DNA of 64,000 nt from Pseudolactococcus raffinolactis NBRC 100932 (GCF_001591765.1 NZ_BCVN01000005.1:16080-80079); one strand, 5' to 3'; positions 29,197 to 39,039 are shown, counted from the stretch's first letter. Notes: generated by a model not told the origin, from the sequence alone. A program made the numbers and translations.

Positions 29197-29496
29197 ATGG
29201 ATAAAGCAGCAATTCAAACGCTAGTTTCAGAGCTATACACAGCAGTCAAACCTTTCCCTGAACTTCAAAAAATCATCGAAAAACATGCAGTCAATCTACC
29301 TGATGATCACTCAGGGGGCGACTTATCAAAAATGTATCAAGAAATCGTCACGAAAATTGCATTTGATCATCTTTCTGTTAGTGCTGAAGCAACAACGTTA
29401 TTAAAAGCATTGAATCAAATCTTCCAGAAAATCCCCCATTGGCGAGAGTTACTTAACACTGCCGGTAGCACCTGGTGGGCTGGTCTATTTCGATAA
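29197..29496 (+). CDS. Small helical protein, possibly of the enterocin A immunity type
   Basis: A 99-aa all-helical protein starting MDKAAIQTLVSELYTAVKPF and ending AGSTWWAGLFR, with AGGAG at good distance. Size, four-helix pattern and the tryptophan-rich C-terminus recall bacteriocin immunity proteins of the EntA_Immun fold, but no bacteriocin precursor or transporter gene is nearby. I give this only as a possibility. It starts 19 bp after the SDR stop, so the two are co-transcribed, and it ends at a strong terminator. Confidence 0.6.
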   Translation: MDKAAIQTLVSELYTAVKPFPELQKIIEKHAVNLPDDHSGGDLSKMYQEIVTKIAFDHLSVSAEATTLLKALNQIFQKIPHWRELLNTAGSTWWAGLFR

Positions 29497-29538
29497 AAAA
29501 ACGCGCATCGAGCCTATTTCGGCTTAATGTGCGTTTTT
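29495..29538 (+). terminator. Bidirectional terminator between the plus-strand island and the folate operon
   Basis: AACGCGCAT-CG-AGCC (29500-29514) pairs with GGCT-TA-ATGTGCGTT (29521-29535), followed by six T. On the minus strand it overlaps the last codons of folQP and would also end that operon. Confidence 0.85.
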
Positions 29539-30951
29539 TAATAGCTCAACAAAACTTGTCATTTGACGGGCGGATTTAACATCGTGAACCCGCAAGACTT
29601 TAGCGCCTAAGCGGTACATCTCTGTCGCGGCAACTAGCGATAAATCAGATCTCTCGTCTTTTGGTAAATCAAATAGGAATTTCGCCCAGCCTTTATTAGA
29701 AACTGCTGTCATAACTGGACGCTTAAAAGTTGTTAAACTAGCAACAGCTTGCATCATGGCTAGATCTTGATAAACATCAGAATTTTTCGAGTAGCCCACA
29801 CCTGGATCTAGCGCGATGCGTTCTCGCTGAATCCCAGCTGCTTCAAGGCTTGCCAAATTTTCTCTAAACCAAGCCACCATGTCTGCCGCGATATCCACTG
29901 ACAGCTCTTGATCCCTCGGGTTAAACATGGTTAATAACCCGACATTCGTTGCTGCCATTAAAGACAACTTCCTTGGATCATCTGTAAAACCATTGACGTC
30001 ATTGATAATATCAGCGCCAGCCTCTATGGCTGCGACCATGACCTCATACTTATAAGTATCGACAGCCACCACGGCATAGGGGTGCACTTTTTTGATGCCT
30101 TGAATCACTGGAACGATTCGTTCAATCTCTGCTTCTGGTGTGAGCGGAACAAAGCCTGGCCGTGTCGTCTGACCACCAACCTCAACCACATCAGCCCCAT
30201 CAGCTAACTGTTGCGTCGCCTGCGCTATTGATACTGTAACGCCTCCAACGTGTTCACCATTATAGAAAGACTCGGGACTGACATTCAAGACACCATAAAT
30301 GATACCAGTCTCTTGCGTCAAGTCATGACCATTGGCCTGCCAAATAATATCTTCATCCTGTAGTTTGGCAAGTAGGCGTTTGGTGGCGCGACCTCGATGG
30401 TGATAATTAAGCTGTTCAGCTACGGTCAACTCGGCAATCGTTTTACCTGTCTCTATCAAGAAGATCGTATCTAAACCTTTGCCAAATTGGCCCCGACTTT
30501 CAGGCGAGACAGCAACGCCACCGCGGCCTTCAACAGTCAAGGTTTGCTGATCTGGAGTAATGAGGACGAAAATTGCTGCCATGTAGGCCGTATGATCATC
30601 CCTTGTAGCGTATAAATCTTGAACATACTGATTTTCTGCCGCAACTGTCGCTAGCCCTAAGGCTTTAAACTCCCGAGCAGTCGTCAAACCAAATCGCTCT
30701 GGAAAGGCACGCAAAAACATGCCCGAGTCGTCCGCTAAGACATATTCCGTCGGGAGCAAGGTATGGATAAATTGAGCCTTAATCCGTGCGTTGAGGGCTT
30801 GATCATCAGTTGACTCTGGTGGGAAATCTTGGGCCGGTATCAGCTCACGATAATTAACCAGTTCAATGCCATAGAGTTTGAAAAACTTGGCAACATCAGC
30901 GGTCTTAGCCGTGTTGTTAGACGCAAAGACAATCCGAGATGGTAAGGTCAT
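29524..30951 (-). CDS. folP: Fusion of a Ham1-like NTP pyrophosphatase (FolQ-type) with dihydropteroate synthase
   Basis: A 475-aa two-domain protein. Residues 1-200 form a Ham1/RdgB-like pyrophosphatase: IVFASNNTAKTADVAKFF, the signature LADDSGMFLRAF, and NYHHRGRATKRL. Residues 210-475 form dihydropteroate synthase: IIYGVLNVSPESFYNG, EVGGQTTRPGF, VAVDTYKYEV, DIINDVNGF, LDPGVGYSKNSD and LRVHDVKS. In lactobacilli a separate Ham1 gene (xtp3/folQ) sits in the folate cluster and is proposed to remove pyrophosphate from dihydroneopterin triphosphate. Here it is fused to FolP, so the fusion may supply the missing phosphate-removing step. The usual MHMRG motif is altered to LLTMFNPRDQ. The start overlaps folE by ATGA. 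Confidence 0.88.
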   Translation of the reverse strand: MTLPSRIVFASNNTAKTADVAKFFKLYGIELVNYRELIPAQDFPPESTDDQALNARIKAQFIHTLLPTEYVLADDSGMFLRAFPERFGLTTAREFKALGLATVAAENQYVQDLYATRDDHTAYMAAIFVLITPDQQTLTVEGRGGVAVSPESRGQFGKGLDTIFLIETGKTIAELTVAEQLNYHHRGRATKRLLAKLQDEDIIWQANGHDLTQETGIIYGVLNVSPESFYNGEHVGGVTVSIAQATQQLADGADVVEVGGQTTRPGFVPLTPEAEIERIVPVIQGIKKVHPYAVVAVDTYKYEVMVAAIEAGADIINDVNGFTDDPRKLSLMAATNVGLLTMFNPRDQELSVDIAADMVAWFRENLASLEAAGIQRERIALDPGVGYSKNSDVYQDLAMMQAVASLTTFKRPVMTAVSNKGWAKFLFDLPKDERSDLSLVAATEMYRLGAKVLRVHDVKSARQMTSFVELLKNAH

Positions 30952-31523
30952 TTGCCACTCACTTTCATCATAAATTCTTGGCGTAAAAAGGCATCTGTTT
31001 TCAGTAGACCTTTATAAAGACTAGTTGTCGTATAAGTGCCTGGACGATTAATCCCGCGCATTTCCATACACATATGCCGAGACTGAACGTGAACAGCCAC
31101 ACCTTTAGGATGCACAATGCGTTGCATCTCTGAGCAAATCAAGGCTGTCAGGTTTTCTTGGACGCTAGGTCTACGCGCTGCCCAATCGACTAAACGCGGA
31201 ATCTTACTCAAGCCAATAATTTCGCCATCGGGAACGTACCCAACGGTGACTGTTCCAAAAAACGGTAGCAAATGGTGCTCACACATGGCATAAAAAGGAA
31301 TATCTGCTACGATGACCATATCTGAATCCTGATCTGTCGGAAAGAGTTTATAATTATCAAACTGCGTCTCGCCAGTTGCCGAAAAGATTTCAGCATAGGC
31401 CTTAGCCACCCGTTTAGGTGTTTCGAGCAAGCCATCGCGGTTAGGGTCATCCCCAATCGCTTGTAGCAGATTTTTTGTACCTGTTTCAAGAGTTTCTTGA
31501 TGTTCCTGAGAAAATTTTTTCAT
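30948..31523 (-). CDS. folE: GTP cyclohydrolase I
   Basis: Converts GTP to 7,8-dihydroneopterin triphosphate, the first pterin step of folate synthesis. Zinc ligands are in FYAMCEHHLLPFFG and SRHMCMEMRGI, and the GTP site includes GLSKIPRLVDWAARRPSVQE. Length is 191 aa, unfused, unlike the FolKE fusion described for Lactococcus lactis. It is third in folB-folK-folE-folQP. The 33-bp gap after folK contains only a weak AGAAAG ribosome binding site. Confidence 0.97.
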   Translation of the reverse strand: MKKFSQEHQETLETGTKNLLQAIGDDPNRDGLLETPKRVAKAYAEIFSATGETQFDNYKLFPTDQDSDMVIVADIPFYAMCEHHLLPFFGTVTVGYVPDGEIIGLSKIPRLVDWAARRPSVQENLTALICSEMQRIVHPKGVAVHVQSRHMCMEMRGINRPGTYTTTSLYKGLLKTDAFLRQEFMMKVSGK

Positions 31524-31556
31524 GAATTACTTTCTAATCTAAGCCATTGGTTCAGG

Positions 31557-32057
31557 CTAGTAGGTGATGTCATAAGGTGTTGGCTGTACCCAGTTTTGGT
31601 CAGCAGTCTTGTCTAGTAATGCCTGCGTTTGTTTGACCACCGTGACATCTGAAATACGTTCAGCCACTTCAAGCAAAGGTTGCAAGACAAAGCGACGATT
31701 GGCCATTTCAGCATGTGGAATGGTGAGTTGCTCACTCACCATGCTGAGCTCACCGAAAAGTAAAATATCCAGATCAATCGTCCTTGGTCCCCAGTGAATG
31801 GTCTTGACTCTTTTCATCTCTTTTTCGATTTGCTGGGTCTGTGTTAATAAAGCCTCAGGCTTTAAAGACTCGGGGACATCTAGAGCTAGAGCAATATTAT
31901 AAAAATCGTCCTGAACCACCTCACCGACCGGCTGTGTCTCATAAATCTTGGATACACCTAACACAGGATATAGCTCGGTTAATTTATCAACTGCAGTCTG
32001 TAAATTAGCGTGTCGATCCCCAAGATTTGTCCCGATACTCAAATAAACCTTAGGCAT
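31557..32057 (-). CDS. folK: 2-amino-4-hydroxy-6-hydroxymethyldihydropteridine pyrophosphokinase
   Basis: Transfers pyrophosphate from ATP to the pterin alcohol, making the substrate of FolP. HPPK motifs: MPKVYLSIGTNLGDR, YETQPVG, and the metal site WGPRTIDLDILLFG; RRFVLQPLLEVA ends the core. Start at 32057 (166 aa) is fixed by GGAGGG and overlaps folB by 8 bp; the frame opens 15 codons earlier without support. It is a separate gene here, not fused to folE. Confidence 0.96.
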   Translation of the reverse strand: MPKVYLSIGTNLGDRHANLQTAVDKLTELYPVLGVSKIYETQPVGEVVQDDFYNIALALDVPESLKPEALLTQTQQIEKEMKRVKTIHWGPRTIDLDILLFGELSMVSEQLTIPHAEMANRRFVLQPLLEVAERISDVTVVKQTQALLDKTADQNWVQPTPYDITY

Positions 32058-32412
32058 GGCTGCCCTCCACAGTGATGATAATATCATCAAAGACACCCGC
32101 AATCGGAACCGAATATTTTTTGACTGAGAGTCGAATTTTTTCGGCCATAGGAAAAGCAGTCAGTAATGCTGTTAATGCACCATTGGCCACTGATTCCATG
32201 AGGTTAAAATCATGTTGCGTCACATAATCTCGGATGACGTCGTAAACGTCCGCATAGGAGATTGTCGTGGTGAGGTCGTCGTCCTTGACCTGATGCTCGA
32301 TGTCATAATCGACTGCAACATCGACTGAAATTTGTTGACCTAACGTCTTTTCTTCTGCAAAAACGCCATTGTGCGTGTAAAAACGCATATTTGTAATTTG
32401 TATTTGACCCAC
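32050..32412 (-). CDS. folB: Dihydroneopterin aldolase
   Basis: Cleaves dihydroneopterin to the hydroxymethyl pterin and glycolaldehyde. Family features: ITNMRFYTHNGVFAEEKTLGQ with the conserved Glu, SYADVYDVI, MESVANGA, and the lysine-containing KKYSVPIAGVFDDIII. The frame opens at 32472, but the GTG at 32412 has AAGGAG and gives the standard 120 aa. First gene of the operon. A TGA-TAAAAT box lies at 32481-32486. folC and folA are not in this cluster. Confidence 0.94.
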   Translation of the reverse strand: MGQIQITNMRFYTHNGVFAEEKTLGQQISVDVAVDYDIEHQVKDDDLTTTISYADVYDVIRDYVTQHDFNLMESVANGALTALLTAFPMAEKIRLSVKKYSVPIAGVFDDIIITVEGSHA

Positions 32413-32480
32413 GACTGCTCCTTTTTGGGGGTAACTAGTGGTGATGATAGCTATCCCGTTTTTTTGTTTCAACTAGTCCT

Positions 32481-32486
32481 ATTTTA
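32481..32486 (-). promoter_or_regulatory. Promoter of the folate operon
   Basis: TGA-TAAAAT extended -10 on the minus strand, about 68 nt before the GTG start of folB and after the rpsO terminator. Confidence 0.55.
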
Positions 32487-32529
32487 TCATATTTTTAGGA
32501 GGCTTTCAGCGTCACAATCTTGTGGTAAC

Positions 32530-32558
32530 AAAAAAATCCCAAGCAAGTTAGGATTTTT
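32530..32558 (-). terminator. Terminator of rpsO
   Basis: AAAAATCC and GGATTTTT on the minus strand pair over 8 bp around an 11-nt loop and continue into a T run. The AT-rich stem is weak. Confidence 0.6.
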
Positions 32559-32565
32559 CTGATGA

Positions 32566-32835
32566 TTAACGACGAAGACCAAGTGATGAGATCAATTCGC
32601 GGTAACGTGGAATATCTTTTTGACGCAAGTACGCCAACAAGTTACGACGGTGACCGATTTTTTTCATCAAACCACGGTAAGTCGCGTGGTCTTTTTTATG
32701 GTTTTGGATGTGATCGTTAAGGTGGTTAATTTCCCAAGTCAAAACAGCGATTTGAACTTCTGGTGAACCAGTGTCGCCTTCAGTACGCGCGTATTGCTTG
32801 ATGATTTCAGTTTTTTTCTCTTTTGAGATTGCCAT
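32566..32835 (-). CDS. rpsO: 30S ribosomal protein S15
   Basis: uS15, which binds the 16S rRNA platform early in assembly. Conserved [31 protein letters not shown] and [12 protein letters not shown] are present; length 89 aa is standard. AAGGAG precedes the ATG. A strong promoter (TTGACA-16 bp-TATAAT) lies directly after stkP, with a leader of about 100 nt that contains inverted repeats. S15 autoregulation through such leaders is known in other bacteria and may apply. Confidence 0.98.
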   Translation of the reverse strand: MAISKEKKTEIIKQYARTEGDTGSPEVQIAVLTWEINHLNDHIQNHKKDHATYRGLMKKIGHRRNLLAYLRQKDIPRYRELISSLGLRR

Positions 32836-32969
32836 TGTGTTTCTCCTTTTAGTCTTGAGCTAGTGCTCAATTGATTTTATTGCTGCTTCCGTGCTAAACG
32901 TTTGGCGTTCGCTAAGCTCAGAACCAGTTGGTACTTTATCTATTATACAGCTTTTTTTAGCGCTGTCAA
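32836..32969 (-). promoter_or_regulatory. rpsO promoter and structured leader
   Basis: On the minus strand TTGACA (32964-32969), a 16-bp spacer and TATAAT (32942-32947). The leader of about 100 nt contains a perfect ACCAACTGGT-type inverted repeat and a GCTTAGCGAACGCC/GTTTAGC region that could pair. S15-responsive leaders of this kind are known, but the exact fold cannot be proven by eye. Confidence 0.7.
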
Positions 32970-32994
32970 CTCACTGAGATATTCCCTAAACCGA

Positions 32995-34911
32995 TTACTG
33001 TGATTTAGATTGTGTCGTTGAATTGGCAGGTGTCGAGCTTGAAGATTTTGAAGCATTAGCATCCGCTTCACTTTTAGATCTCGAATCTTCGGCTGATTTA
33101 GAAGCACTTGCTTCACTTTCTGACTTAGATTTAGATTCTGACTCAGACGCTTCTTTGCTAGCAGATGCAGAATCAAATTGCAGCACCGTCAAAACAATCT
33201 TCGTATCTTTTAACTTGAAAGATTCGCCTTGTGCAGGTGTTGACCCAATCACATAACCATCTGAATTTTGGTCTGTTGTTTTCGTGTATTCAACCGTAAT
33301 ATTGGCATCTGGTACACCCATATTCTGCAACTCAGCTTTGACTGCGGCCACTGTCTTAGTGCTTAGACCATTGGTCATATATGTTGGCATCACCGCTTGA
33401 TTGCCTTCAGAAACTTGGAAGACGATGTCGTCTGTGCCATCTAGGTCAAACAAGGCACCTTTTTTAGGCGTTTGCTTGATGATTTTACCAGCATCAATGC
33501 TATCTGACTTAACTGATTCTTTCTTGATTCGACTTTCATCCACATTATGCTTAAGAATCAAATCGTCAATGGCTTTATCAACATCCCAACCGACATAGTT
33601 GGTCAACTTGATAACATTGCCACCTTTTGATACATAAAGGTTGACACTAGCGCCTTCTTTTTTAACCGTCTTGGCTTCTGGATTCGTCCGTGTCACTTTA
33701 CCTTCAGGCAAGTCACTGATCTCTTTGATCTCACGACCAACCTTCAACTTGTTATTTTCAAGAACCGTTTTAGCCTGAGCAACCGTCATATTGGTCACGT
33801 CTGGTACTTTTACTTCCTTAGGTGTCGTCCAGATAAGTGCTGCAACCGCAATTACTAAGATAAGTGCTACCACACCACCAATAATCAAACCTTTAGGGAC
33901 ACGTTTTTTCTTACTCGTGCCAACAAGTGGCTCAATGCCACCTGCCGCGCCATGAGATGCGGTGTCTTGCGTCACTTTCGTAACCAATTTATCTGTATTG
34001 CCATTATCCGGAATCAACATTTTAGGCAAAATTTTTGTCGCGTCAGCATCTTCGGTAAAGGTCAACTTAGGATCATGCGCATGGTCCAAGCTCAAGGCAA
34101 GGTTCAAATCACGACGCATATCCGTCACGTTCGCATAACGATCCGACAATTTTTTAGCTGTTGCCTTAATCACAACATTTTCCAAAGCCTGTGGCACATT
34201 TTTATTTTGATTAATAATGCTAGGCAGGTTTTCTTGAAAATGCTTGAGGGCAATGGTAACAGCACTATCGCCATCGAAAGGAATCGCCCCTGTCAACATC
34301 TCATAAATGATAATCCCTATCGCATAGAGATCACTCTGAGGTGTTGCATTACCGCCACGTGCTTGCTCAGGGCTGAGGTAATGGACGGAACCAAACATTG
34401 AGTTGGTCTGTGTTAAAGACGTTTCAGAAAGCGCCTTAGCAATCCCGAAGTCCGTTACTTTAGCCGTACCATCTTTGGTGATCAGAATATTTTGCGGTTT
34501 CAAATCACGGTGAATAATTCCGCTACTATGCGCCAAAGCCATTGCAGCTAAAATTTCATCACCAATCCGAATCGCTTCTTCGTTAGCAAGCGGTGCATGT
34601 TCATTGATATATTGTTTTAAGGTCAAGCCATCAATATATTCCATGACGATGTATTGCTGGTCATCTGCATCACCGACATCAGAGATACCGACGATATTCG
34701 GATGATTCAGCTCTGCCATGGCATAAGCTTCACGCTGAAAACGTGCAATCGCTAGACTATCATTTTCAAAGTTTGACCGTAAGATCTTGATGGCAACCTG
34801 ACGGTTATCCAAATAAGTATCTTCTGCCAAATAAACATTAGCCATGCCGCCACGGCCGATTTCTCTGATGACGTGATAACGATCTGCATAGATTTTTCCA
34901 ATTTGTATCAT
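32995..34911 (-). CDS. stkP: Eukaryote-type serine/threonine kinase with PASTA repeats
   Basis: Membrane kinase that senses wall precursors and phosphorylates division and wall proteins. Residues 1-270 are the kinase: [10 protein letters not shown], Lys42, catalytic HRDLKPQN (Asp136), DFG at 154-156 and a Thr-rich activation loop SLTQTNSM. A transmembrane helix lies at about 341-361. Three PASTA repeats follow at about 367-428, 433-503 and 507-576. The last 60 residues are almost only Ser, Lys, Glu, Ala and Thr. Start at 34911 (638 aa) uses AAGGAG; it overlaps no coding of stp beyond the ribosome binding site. Cluster fmt-rsmB-stp-stkP is conserved. Confidence 0.96.
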   Translation of the reverse strand: MIQIGKIYADRYHVIREIGRGGMANVYLAEDTYLDNRQVAIKILRSNFENDSLAIARFQREAYAMAELNHPNIVGISDVGDADDQQYIVMEYIDGLTLKQYINEHAPLANEEAIRIGDEILAAMALAHSSGIIHRDLKPQNILITKDGTAKVTDFGIAKALSETSLTQTNSMFGSVHYLSPEQARGGNATPQSDLYAIGIIIYEMLTGAIPFDGDSAVTIALKHFQENLPSIINQNKNVPQALENVVIKATAKKLSDRYANVTDMRRDLNLALSLDHAHDPKLTFTEDADATKILPKMLIPDNGNTDKLVTKVTQDTASHGAAGGIEPLVGTSKKKRVPKGLIIGGVVALILVIAVAALIWTTPKEVKVPDVTNMTVAQAKTVLENNKLKVGREIKEISDLPEGKVTRTNPEAKTVKKEGASVNLYVSKGGNVIKLTNYVGWDVDKAIDDLILKHNVDESRIKKESVKSDSIDAGKIIKQTPKKGALFDLDGTDDIVFQVSEGNQAVMPTYMTNGLSTKTVAAVKAELQNMGVPDANITVEYTKTTDQNSDGYVIGSTPAQGESFKLKDTKIVLTVLQFDSASASKEASESESKSKSESEASASKSAEDSRSKSEADANASKSSSSTPANSTTQSKSQ

Positions 34912-34912
34912 C

Positions 34913-35659
34913 TTACAGATCTCCTTTATCAAACTTGACTAAAATCACCGTGATATTATCCAGACCACCATTGGTATTGGCAAGGCTAACTAGGGCTTGC
35001 GCTTGACTAGTCACATCTTGATCATTGTCTACCGTTTCGATGATTGCCTCAGCTGGCACCATATTCGTTAACCCATCAGAACTCATAATAATGATATCAT
35101 CAGCGTCAATTTCTAGCGTCAACGTATCGACATCAATGTCTGTTGGTTGACCTAAAGAACGCGTGATGATATTTTTATTCGGGTGCTTTTCAGCTTCATC
35201 TGCTGTGATTTCACCAGCATCTACCAGCTCTTGGACGAGTGAATGGTCACGTGTGATTCGGATCAATTCTCCGTTTTTAATCACTTGTGTCCGAGAATCG
35301 CCAACATGGGCACTGATGATTTGATGTTTTTGAACGACGACCGCTTCAAGCGTTGTCCCCATCCCCTTGTAATCATCTAGCTTCCCAAGGTTTGCGATAT
35401 TTTCGTTTTCAGCGCGAATTTGAGCTCGAAGCCATGCTTCAATCTCATCAGAATGACTGTCATTTGTAAAATCAGTCGTCGCCCAGGCTTTGCCTAGATC
35501 TTCAACTGTCAATTTACTGGCAACATTACCAGCCTTATGACCACCCATACCATCTGCAAGCAGAAAAATCCGCTCACCCTGTTGATTTTCATAGGTGTCG
35601 GCATAATCCTGATTATTCACGCGTTTTTGCCCAACGTCTGACAAAATACTGTACTTCAT
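34913..35659 (-). CDS. stp: PP2C-type protein phosphatase, partner of StkP
   Basis: Metal-dependent Ser/Thr phosphatase that reverses StkP phosphorylation. The PPM motifs are present: [28 protein letters not shown] with both metal Asp/Gly elements, [19 protein letters not shown] and [11 protein letters not shown]. Length is 248 aa. It ends one base before the stkP start, so both are translated together. GAGGAC precedes the ATG. Confidence 0.96.
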   Translation of the reverse strand: MKYSILSDVGQKRVNNQDYADTYENQQGERIFLLADGMGGHKAGNVASKLTVEDLGKAWATTDFTNDSHSDEIEAWLRAQIRAENENIANLGKLDDYKGMGTTLEAVVVQKHQIISAHVGDSRTQVIKNGELIRITRDHSLVQELVDAGEITADEAEKHPNKNIITRSLGQPTDIDVDTLTLEIDADDIIIMSSDGLTNMVPAEAIIETVDNDQDVTSQAQALVSLANTNGGLDNITVILVKFDKGDL

Positions 35660-35789
35660 CTAAGTCCTCATTCAAGTTATAAATACAACGGCTTCATCTA
35701 CTATCGTCTTTACACAATTTCATTTGAGATTAAGCGCATCTGGACTGACCACATTTTCCCGAAGGATTTTGATCAAAGTCCAAAGCACC

Positions 35790-37103
35790 TTATTTTTTGC
35801 ACAATTTTGCGATAAAGAAACCATCCGTATGATAAGCATCTGGCGTGATCATGAGGCAGCCATTTTTTACAATGTCGGCTTTTTCATGTGTCAGAGGCAC
35901 TTGCACAAATTCTGGATGTTTAGCCAAGAATTTTTCAATGACTTGGAAATTTTCTTCGTCGAAAATAGTACATGTACTATACACTATAATACCACTATTT
36001 ACAAGGGTTTTGCAAGTATTTTCTAGAATTTCAAGCTGAACTTTCTGCAAGTTTTCAAAATCGGTTGTTTCTTTTCTATATTTAATATCCGGTTTACGAC
36101 GAATTAGGCCAAGCCCAGAGCAGGGTGCATCGACTAGAATTTTATCAAAACGGTCTGCTCCGAATGTCTCAAAACTTTGACGCGCATCTAACTTGGTCAA
36201 GCTGATTTTTTCTGCTTGGTGGAGACGTTCAGCATTTTGTTTGATCAAACGCAGCTTATGATCATACAAGTCTAGTGCTTCGATGTGCCCTTGCTCTGAC
36301 AAGTATTCAGCGATGTGGACGGTCTTGCCGCCAGGCGCTGCACAGGCATCCAAAATCTTGTCTGTCGGTTGAGCATCTAGTGCCACAGCAACCAATTGAC
36401 TTGATTCATCTTGAATCGTAATCAGCCCATCATTGAAATCAAGTAAGTCAGCAAAATGACCTGACTTAGCGACAATTCCTGTCGGAGATAATTCTGATCT
36501 CTCGACATCAAATTCTTGCGATAGCTTATTAAATTCTGTCTCAACATCTGTTAACGTCGTATTTACGCGCAGGCTCGCCCGACCCGGTTCTTCCAAACTT
36601 TGAAAAATCTTGAGCGTTTTTCCAAAGCCAAACTGTTTGACAAATTTTTGTGTCAAATCAGCTGGCATTGAATATTGAATTCCTAACTTTTCAGTTGAAT
36701 CTGAAATTTCGTCGAAAGTGCGAAGCTCAGCGCGCGTAAAATTGCGGAGCACGCCATTGACAAAACCTGATAAACGTTGATCACCTTGCTTTTTCGCAAT
36801 CTTAACCGCTTCATCCACCGCAGCTGATGTCGGAATCCGATCCATATAAATGATCTGATAAACCGTCATGGCTAGCAGGTTTTTGACCCATTTTTTAGCC
36901 TTCTTGACATAAGGCTTAGTATACCAGTCCAGCGTGATTTTTTTAGAAATCGTGCCGTAAACAAGCTGTGTCACTAGCTTCTTATCCAGCTCGGTCAAAT
37001 TTTCAGACTTAATTTTTTCATTAAGTGCGATATTTGCATAGGCATCGTTGTTTAATACGTCATTGATGACAGAAAGCGCCACTCGGCGCGGATTATTACT
37101 CAA
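35790..37103 (-). CDS. rsmB: 16S rRNA (cytosine-967-C5)-methyltransferase
   Basis: SAM-dependent m5C methyltransferase. The N-terminal NusB-like RNA-binding domain (residues 1-130, with [16 protein letters not shown]) precedes the Rossmann methyltransferase with [15 protein letters not shown], the DAPCSGLG cysteine and YSTCTI catalytic cysteine. Length 437 aa fits RsmB/Sun. It overlaps the fmt end by 8 bp and is followed by a 130-bp gap before stp that shows no terminator, so read-through into stp-stkP is plausible. Confidence 0.95.
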   Translation of the reverse strand: MSNNPRRVALSVINDVLNNDAYANIALNEKIKSENLTELDKKLVTQLVYGTISKKITLDWYTKPYVKKAKKWVKNLLAMTVYQIIYMDRIPTSAAVDEAVKIAKKQGDQRLSGFVNGVLRNFTRAELRTFDEISDSTEKLGIQYSMPADLTQKFVKQFGFGKTLKIFQSLEEPGRASLRVNTTLTDVETEFNKLSQEFDVERSELSPTGIVAKSGHFADLLDFNDGLITIQDESSQLVAVALDAQPTDKILDACAAPGGKTVHIAEYLSEQGHIEALDLYDHKLRLIKQNAERLHQAEKISLTKLDARQSFETFGADRFDKILVDAPCSGLGLIRRKPDIKYRKETTDFENLQKVQLEILENTCKTLVNSGIIVYSTCTIFDEENFQVIEKFLAKHPEFVQVPLTHEKADIVKNGCLMITPDAYHTDGFFIAKLCKK

Positions 37104-38025
37104 ATTGATCTCCGATATTGATAGTTTTCCCTAAGCCATTTAGAAAATCTTGGATAGGCATTTTTGGCTTACCTGCTGGTTGTACCATAACTAGGCTAAT
37201 CGCCCCTTCTTTTGTGGCAATGACCAGATTTTTTTTCGTCTTCTCGATCACTTGACCTGGGATACCTTCACCCTCAACCAATGCGACCTCGTGAAGCTTA
37301 AAGCGCGTCCCTTGCCAAATCGCATGGGCAACTGGCCATGGAGACATGCCGCGCACTTGATTGAAAATATCGCGCGCAGAAAGCTGCCAATCAATCCGTT
37401 CTTCTTCAGGTGTGATGTTAGGCGAAAAGGTTACTTGCGTTTCGTCCTGTGGCTGCGGCGTGATTTTGCCTGCCAGATAGTCCGGTAAAGTATCCAGTAA
37501 AAGCTCTCGTCCAACGAGACTAAGTTTTTCAAACATAGTCCCAACATTATCAGTATCCGTGATTGGAATGGCACGCTGTGAAATCATATCACCAGCATCC
37601 ATTTTTTTGACCATTTTCATAATCGTCACACCTGCCTCAGCATCCCCGTTGATAATGGCATAATGGACTGGCGCACCACCACGGTATTTCGGCAATAGAC
37701 TGGCATGAACATTAACCGCATGCTTAACTGACTTGAGCAAGCTTTCTGGTAAAAACTGACCAAAGGCTGCAGTCACTATGATGTCTGCTCCCAACGCCAT
37801 AATCTCTTCCATCTCATCAGAGCCCGAGATTTTTTCAGGTTGATAAACCGGCAAGTTATGACGTAGTGCCGCTTCCTTGACAGGCGTCATTTTGATTTCT
37901 TTTTTTCGGCCCACTGCACGATCTGGTTGGGTGACAACGGCCAACACCTCATAGCCTTGCTCAATCAGCCCATCTAAAACCGGCACTGAGAAGTCTGGTG
38001 TGCCCATGAAAATTATTTTTGTCAT
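37096..38025 (-). CDS. fmt: Methionyl-tRNA formyltransferase
   Basis: Adds a formyl group from 10-formyl-THF to initiator Met-tRNA. Start [15 protein letters not shown] and the active-site stretch [21 protein letters not shown] are diagnostic; DAGDMISQ follows. The C-terminal OB-like tRNA-binding domain completes 309 aa. It links the folate pathway of this window with translation initiation. priA and def, often upstream, are not present; pflA lies upstream beyond a terminator. Confidence 0.97.
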   Translation of the reverse strand: MTKIIFMGTPDFSVPVLDGLIEQGYEVLAVVTQPDRAVGRKKEIKMTPVKEAALRHNLPVYQPEKISGSDEMEEIMALGADIIVTAAFGQFLPESLLKSVKHAVNVHASLLPKYRGGAPVHYAIINGDAEAGVTIMKMVKKMDAGDMISQRAIPITDTDNVGTMFEKLSLVGRELLLDTLPDYLAGKITPQPQDETQVTFSPNITPEEERIDWQLSARDIFNQVRGMSPWPVAHAIWQGTRFKLHEVALVEGEGIPGQVIEKTKKNLVIATKEGAISLVMVQPAGKPKMPIQDFLNGLGKTINIGDQFE

Positions 38026-38118
38026 TGCTTTTCTGTCTTTCTTTCATTGATTTTAAAAACTGTCTATTTTCATTATATCATGCTTTACTTGAGGAGACTA
38101 ATCGTGACCTCGTTCATC

Positions 38119-38150
38119 TAAAAAACCGAAGCAGATAAAACTTCGGTTTC
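38119..38150 (-). terminator. Terminator of pflA
   Basis: AAACCGAAG (38123-38131) pairs with CTTCGGTTT (38141-38149) around 9 nt. Six T follow on the minus strand. Confidence 0.88.
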
Positions 38151-38166
38151 AATCATTTTTTGATGT

Positions 38167-38949
38167 TTATTTATTCACACGTTCCAAATATTTTTTATAA
38201 TCTTCTGTATGCAAGAGTGAATTTGCATTTGCAACACGCTCGCTAGTCGGTGGTTTCACACCAGTTAATGGATAATCCCAGCCCAGCTCTCTCCACTTGA
38301 ATTCTCCCATGGTGTGATATGGCAAGACTTCAAACTTCTGAACATTTGACAATGTCTTAACATAATCACCTAGTGCCTGTAAGTCTTCATCAAAATCTGT
38401 CTCACCCGGTACAAGGACATGGCGAATCCATACAGGCGTGCCTTTATCTGACAAATACTGTGAAAATGCGATAATATTGTCATTTTGATGACCTGTCAAA
38501 TCACGATGTCGAATCCCATTGATTTCTTTAATATCTAACAAAACCAAATCGGTCACGGCAAGCAGTCGATCGATTTTTTCTAAGGTTTCAGGCTTGGTTG
38601 AAAAAGGTTGCCCACACGTATCTAGTGTGCAGTGAATGCCAAGAGTTTTGGCCTTCGTAAACAGAGCTGTTACAAATTCCATCTGTAACATAGCTTCACC
38701 ACCAGAGACTGTAATGCCACCACGACTGCCCCAAAATGATTTAAATTTGATAGCTTCTGCAAGGACATCATCAACTGTTCGTTCTTTTGCCTTACCATTA
38801 GTCATCGCCCAGGTATCTGGATTGTGGCAAAACTTACAACGCATTTTACAACCCTGCATAAAAATGACAAAGCGAACACCAGGTCCATCTACACTTCCAA
38901 AACTTTCTGTTGAATGGATCAATCCCGTTACGTTTCCTATGTTTTCCAT
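38167..38949 (-). CDS. pflA: Pyruvate formate-lyase activating enzyme (radical SAM)
   Basis: Generates the glycyl radical of pyruvate formate-lyase under anaerobic conditions. The radical SAM cluster cysteines are in GCKMRCKFCHNPDTW, and the glycine-rich GGITVSGGEAMLQ follows. The frame opens 18 codons earlier, but the third of three consecutive ATG codons (38949) has GGAG at proper spacing and matches the family, giving 260 aa. Its promoter at 39040-39068 has a cre-like site over the -35 box. The pfl gene itself is elsewhere; a formate channel is at 51248-51979. Confidence 0.94.
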   Translation of the reverse strand: MENIGNVTGLIHSTESFGSVDGPGVRFVIFMQGCKMRCKFCHNPDTWAMTNGKAKERTVDDVLAEAIKFKSFWGSRGGITVSGGEAMLQMEFVTALFTKAKTLGIHCTLDTCGQPFSTKPETLEKIDRLLAVTDLVLLDIKEINGIRHRDLTGHQNDNIIAFSQYLSDKGTPVWIRHVLVPGETDFDEDLQALGDYVKTLSNVQKFEVLPYHTMGEFKWRELGWDYPLTGVKPPTSERVANANSLLHTEDYKKYLERVNK

Positions 38950-39039
38950 CATCATCTCCACTTTCTTAATCAGATCCCTAAACCAGCATTTGCCCTGATC
39001 CACATCAGGTAATACATTTTTTATAGTTTTCCTATCTCT

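Noticed and set aside
32943..33256. Frames on both strands rich in Leu, Ser or Asp at the end of stkP
   Set aside because: They are shadows of the low-complexity serine-rich tail of the kinase.
38167..39003. Longer N-terminus of PflA from the first available ATG
   Set aside because: The extra 18 residues are not family-like and lack a ribosome binding site, whereas the third ATG of the triplet has GGAG.
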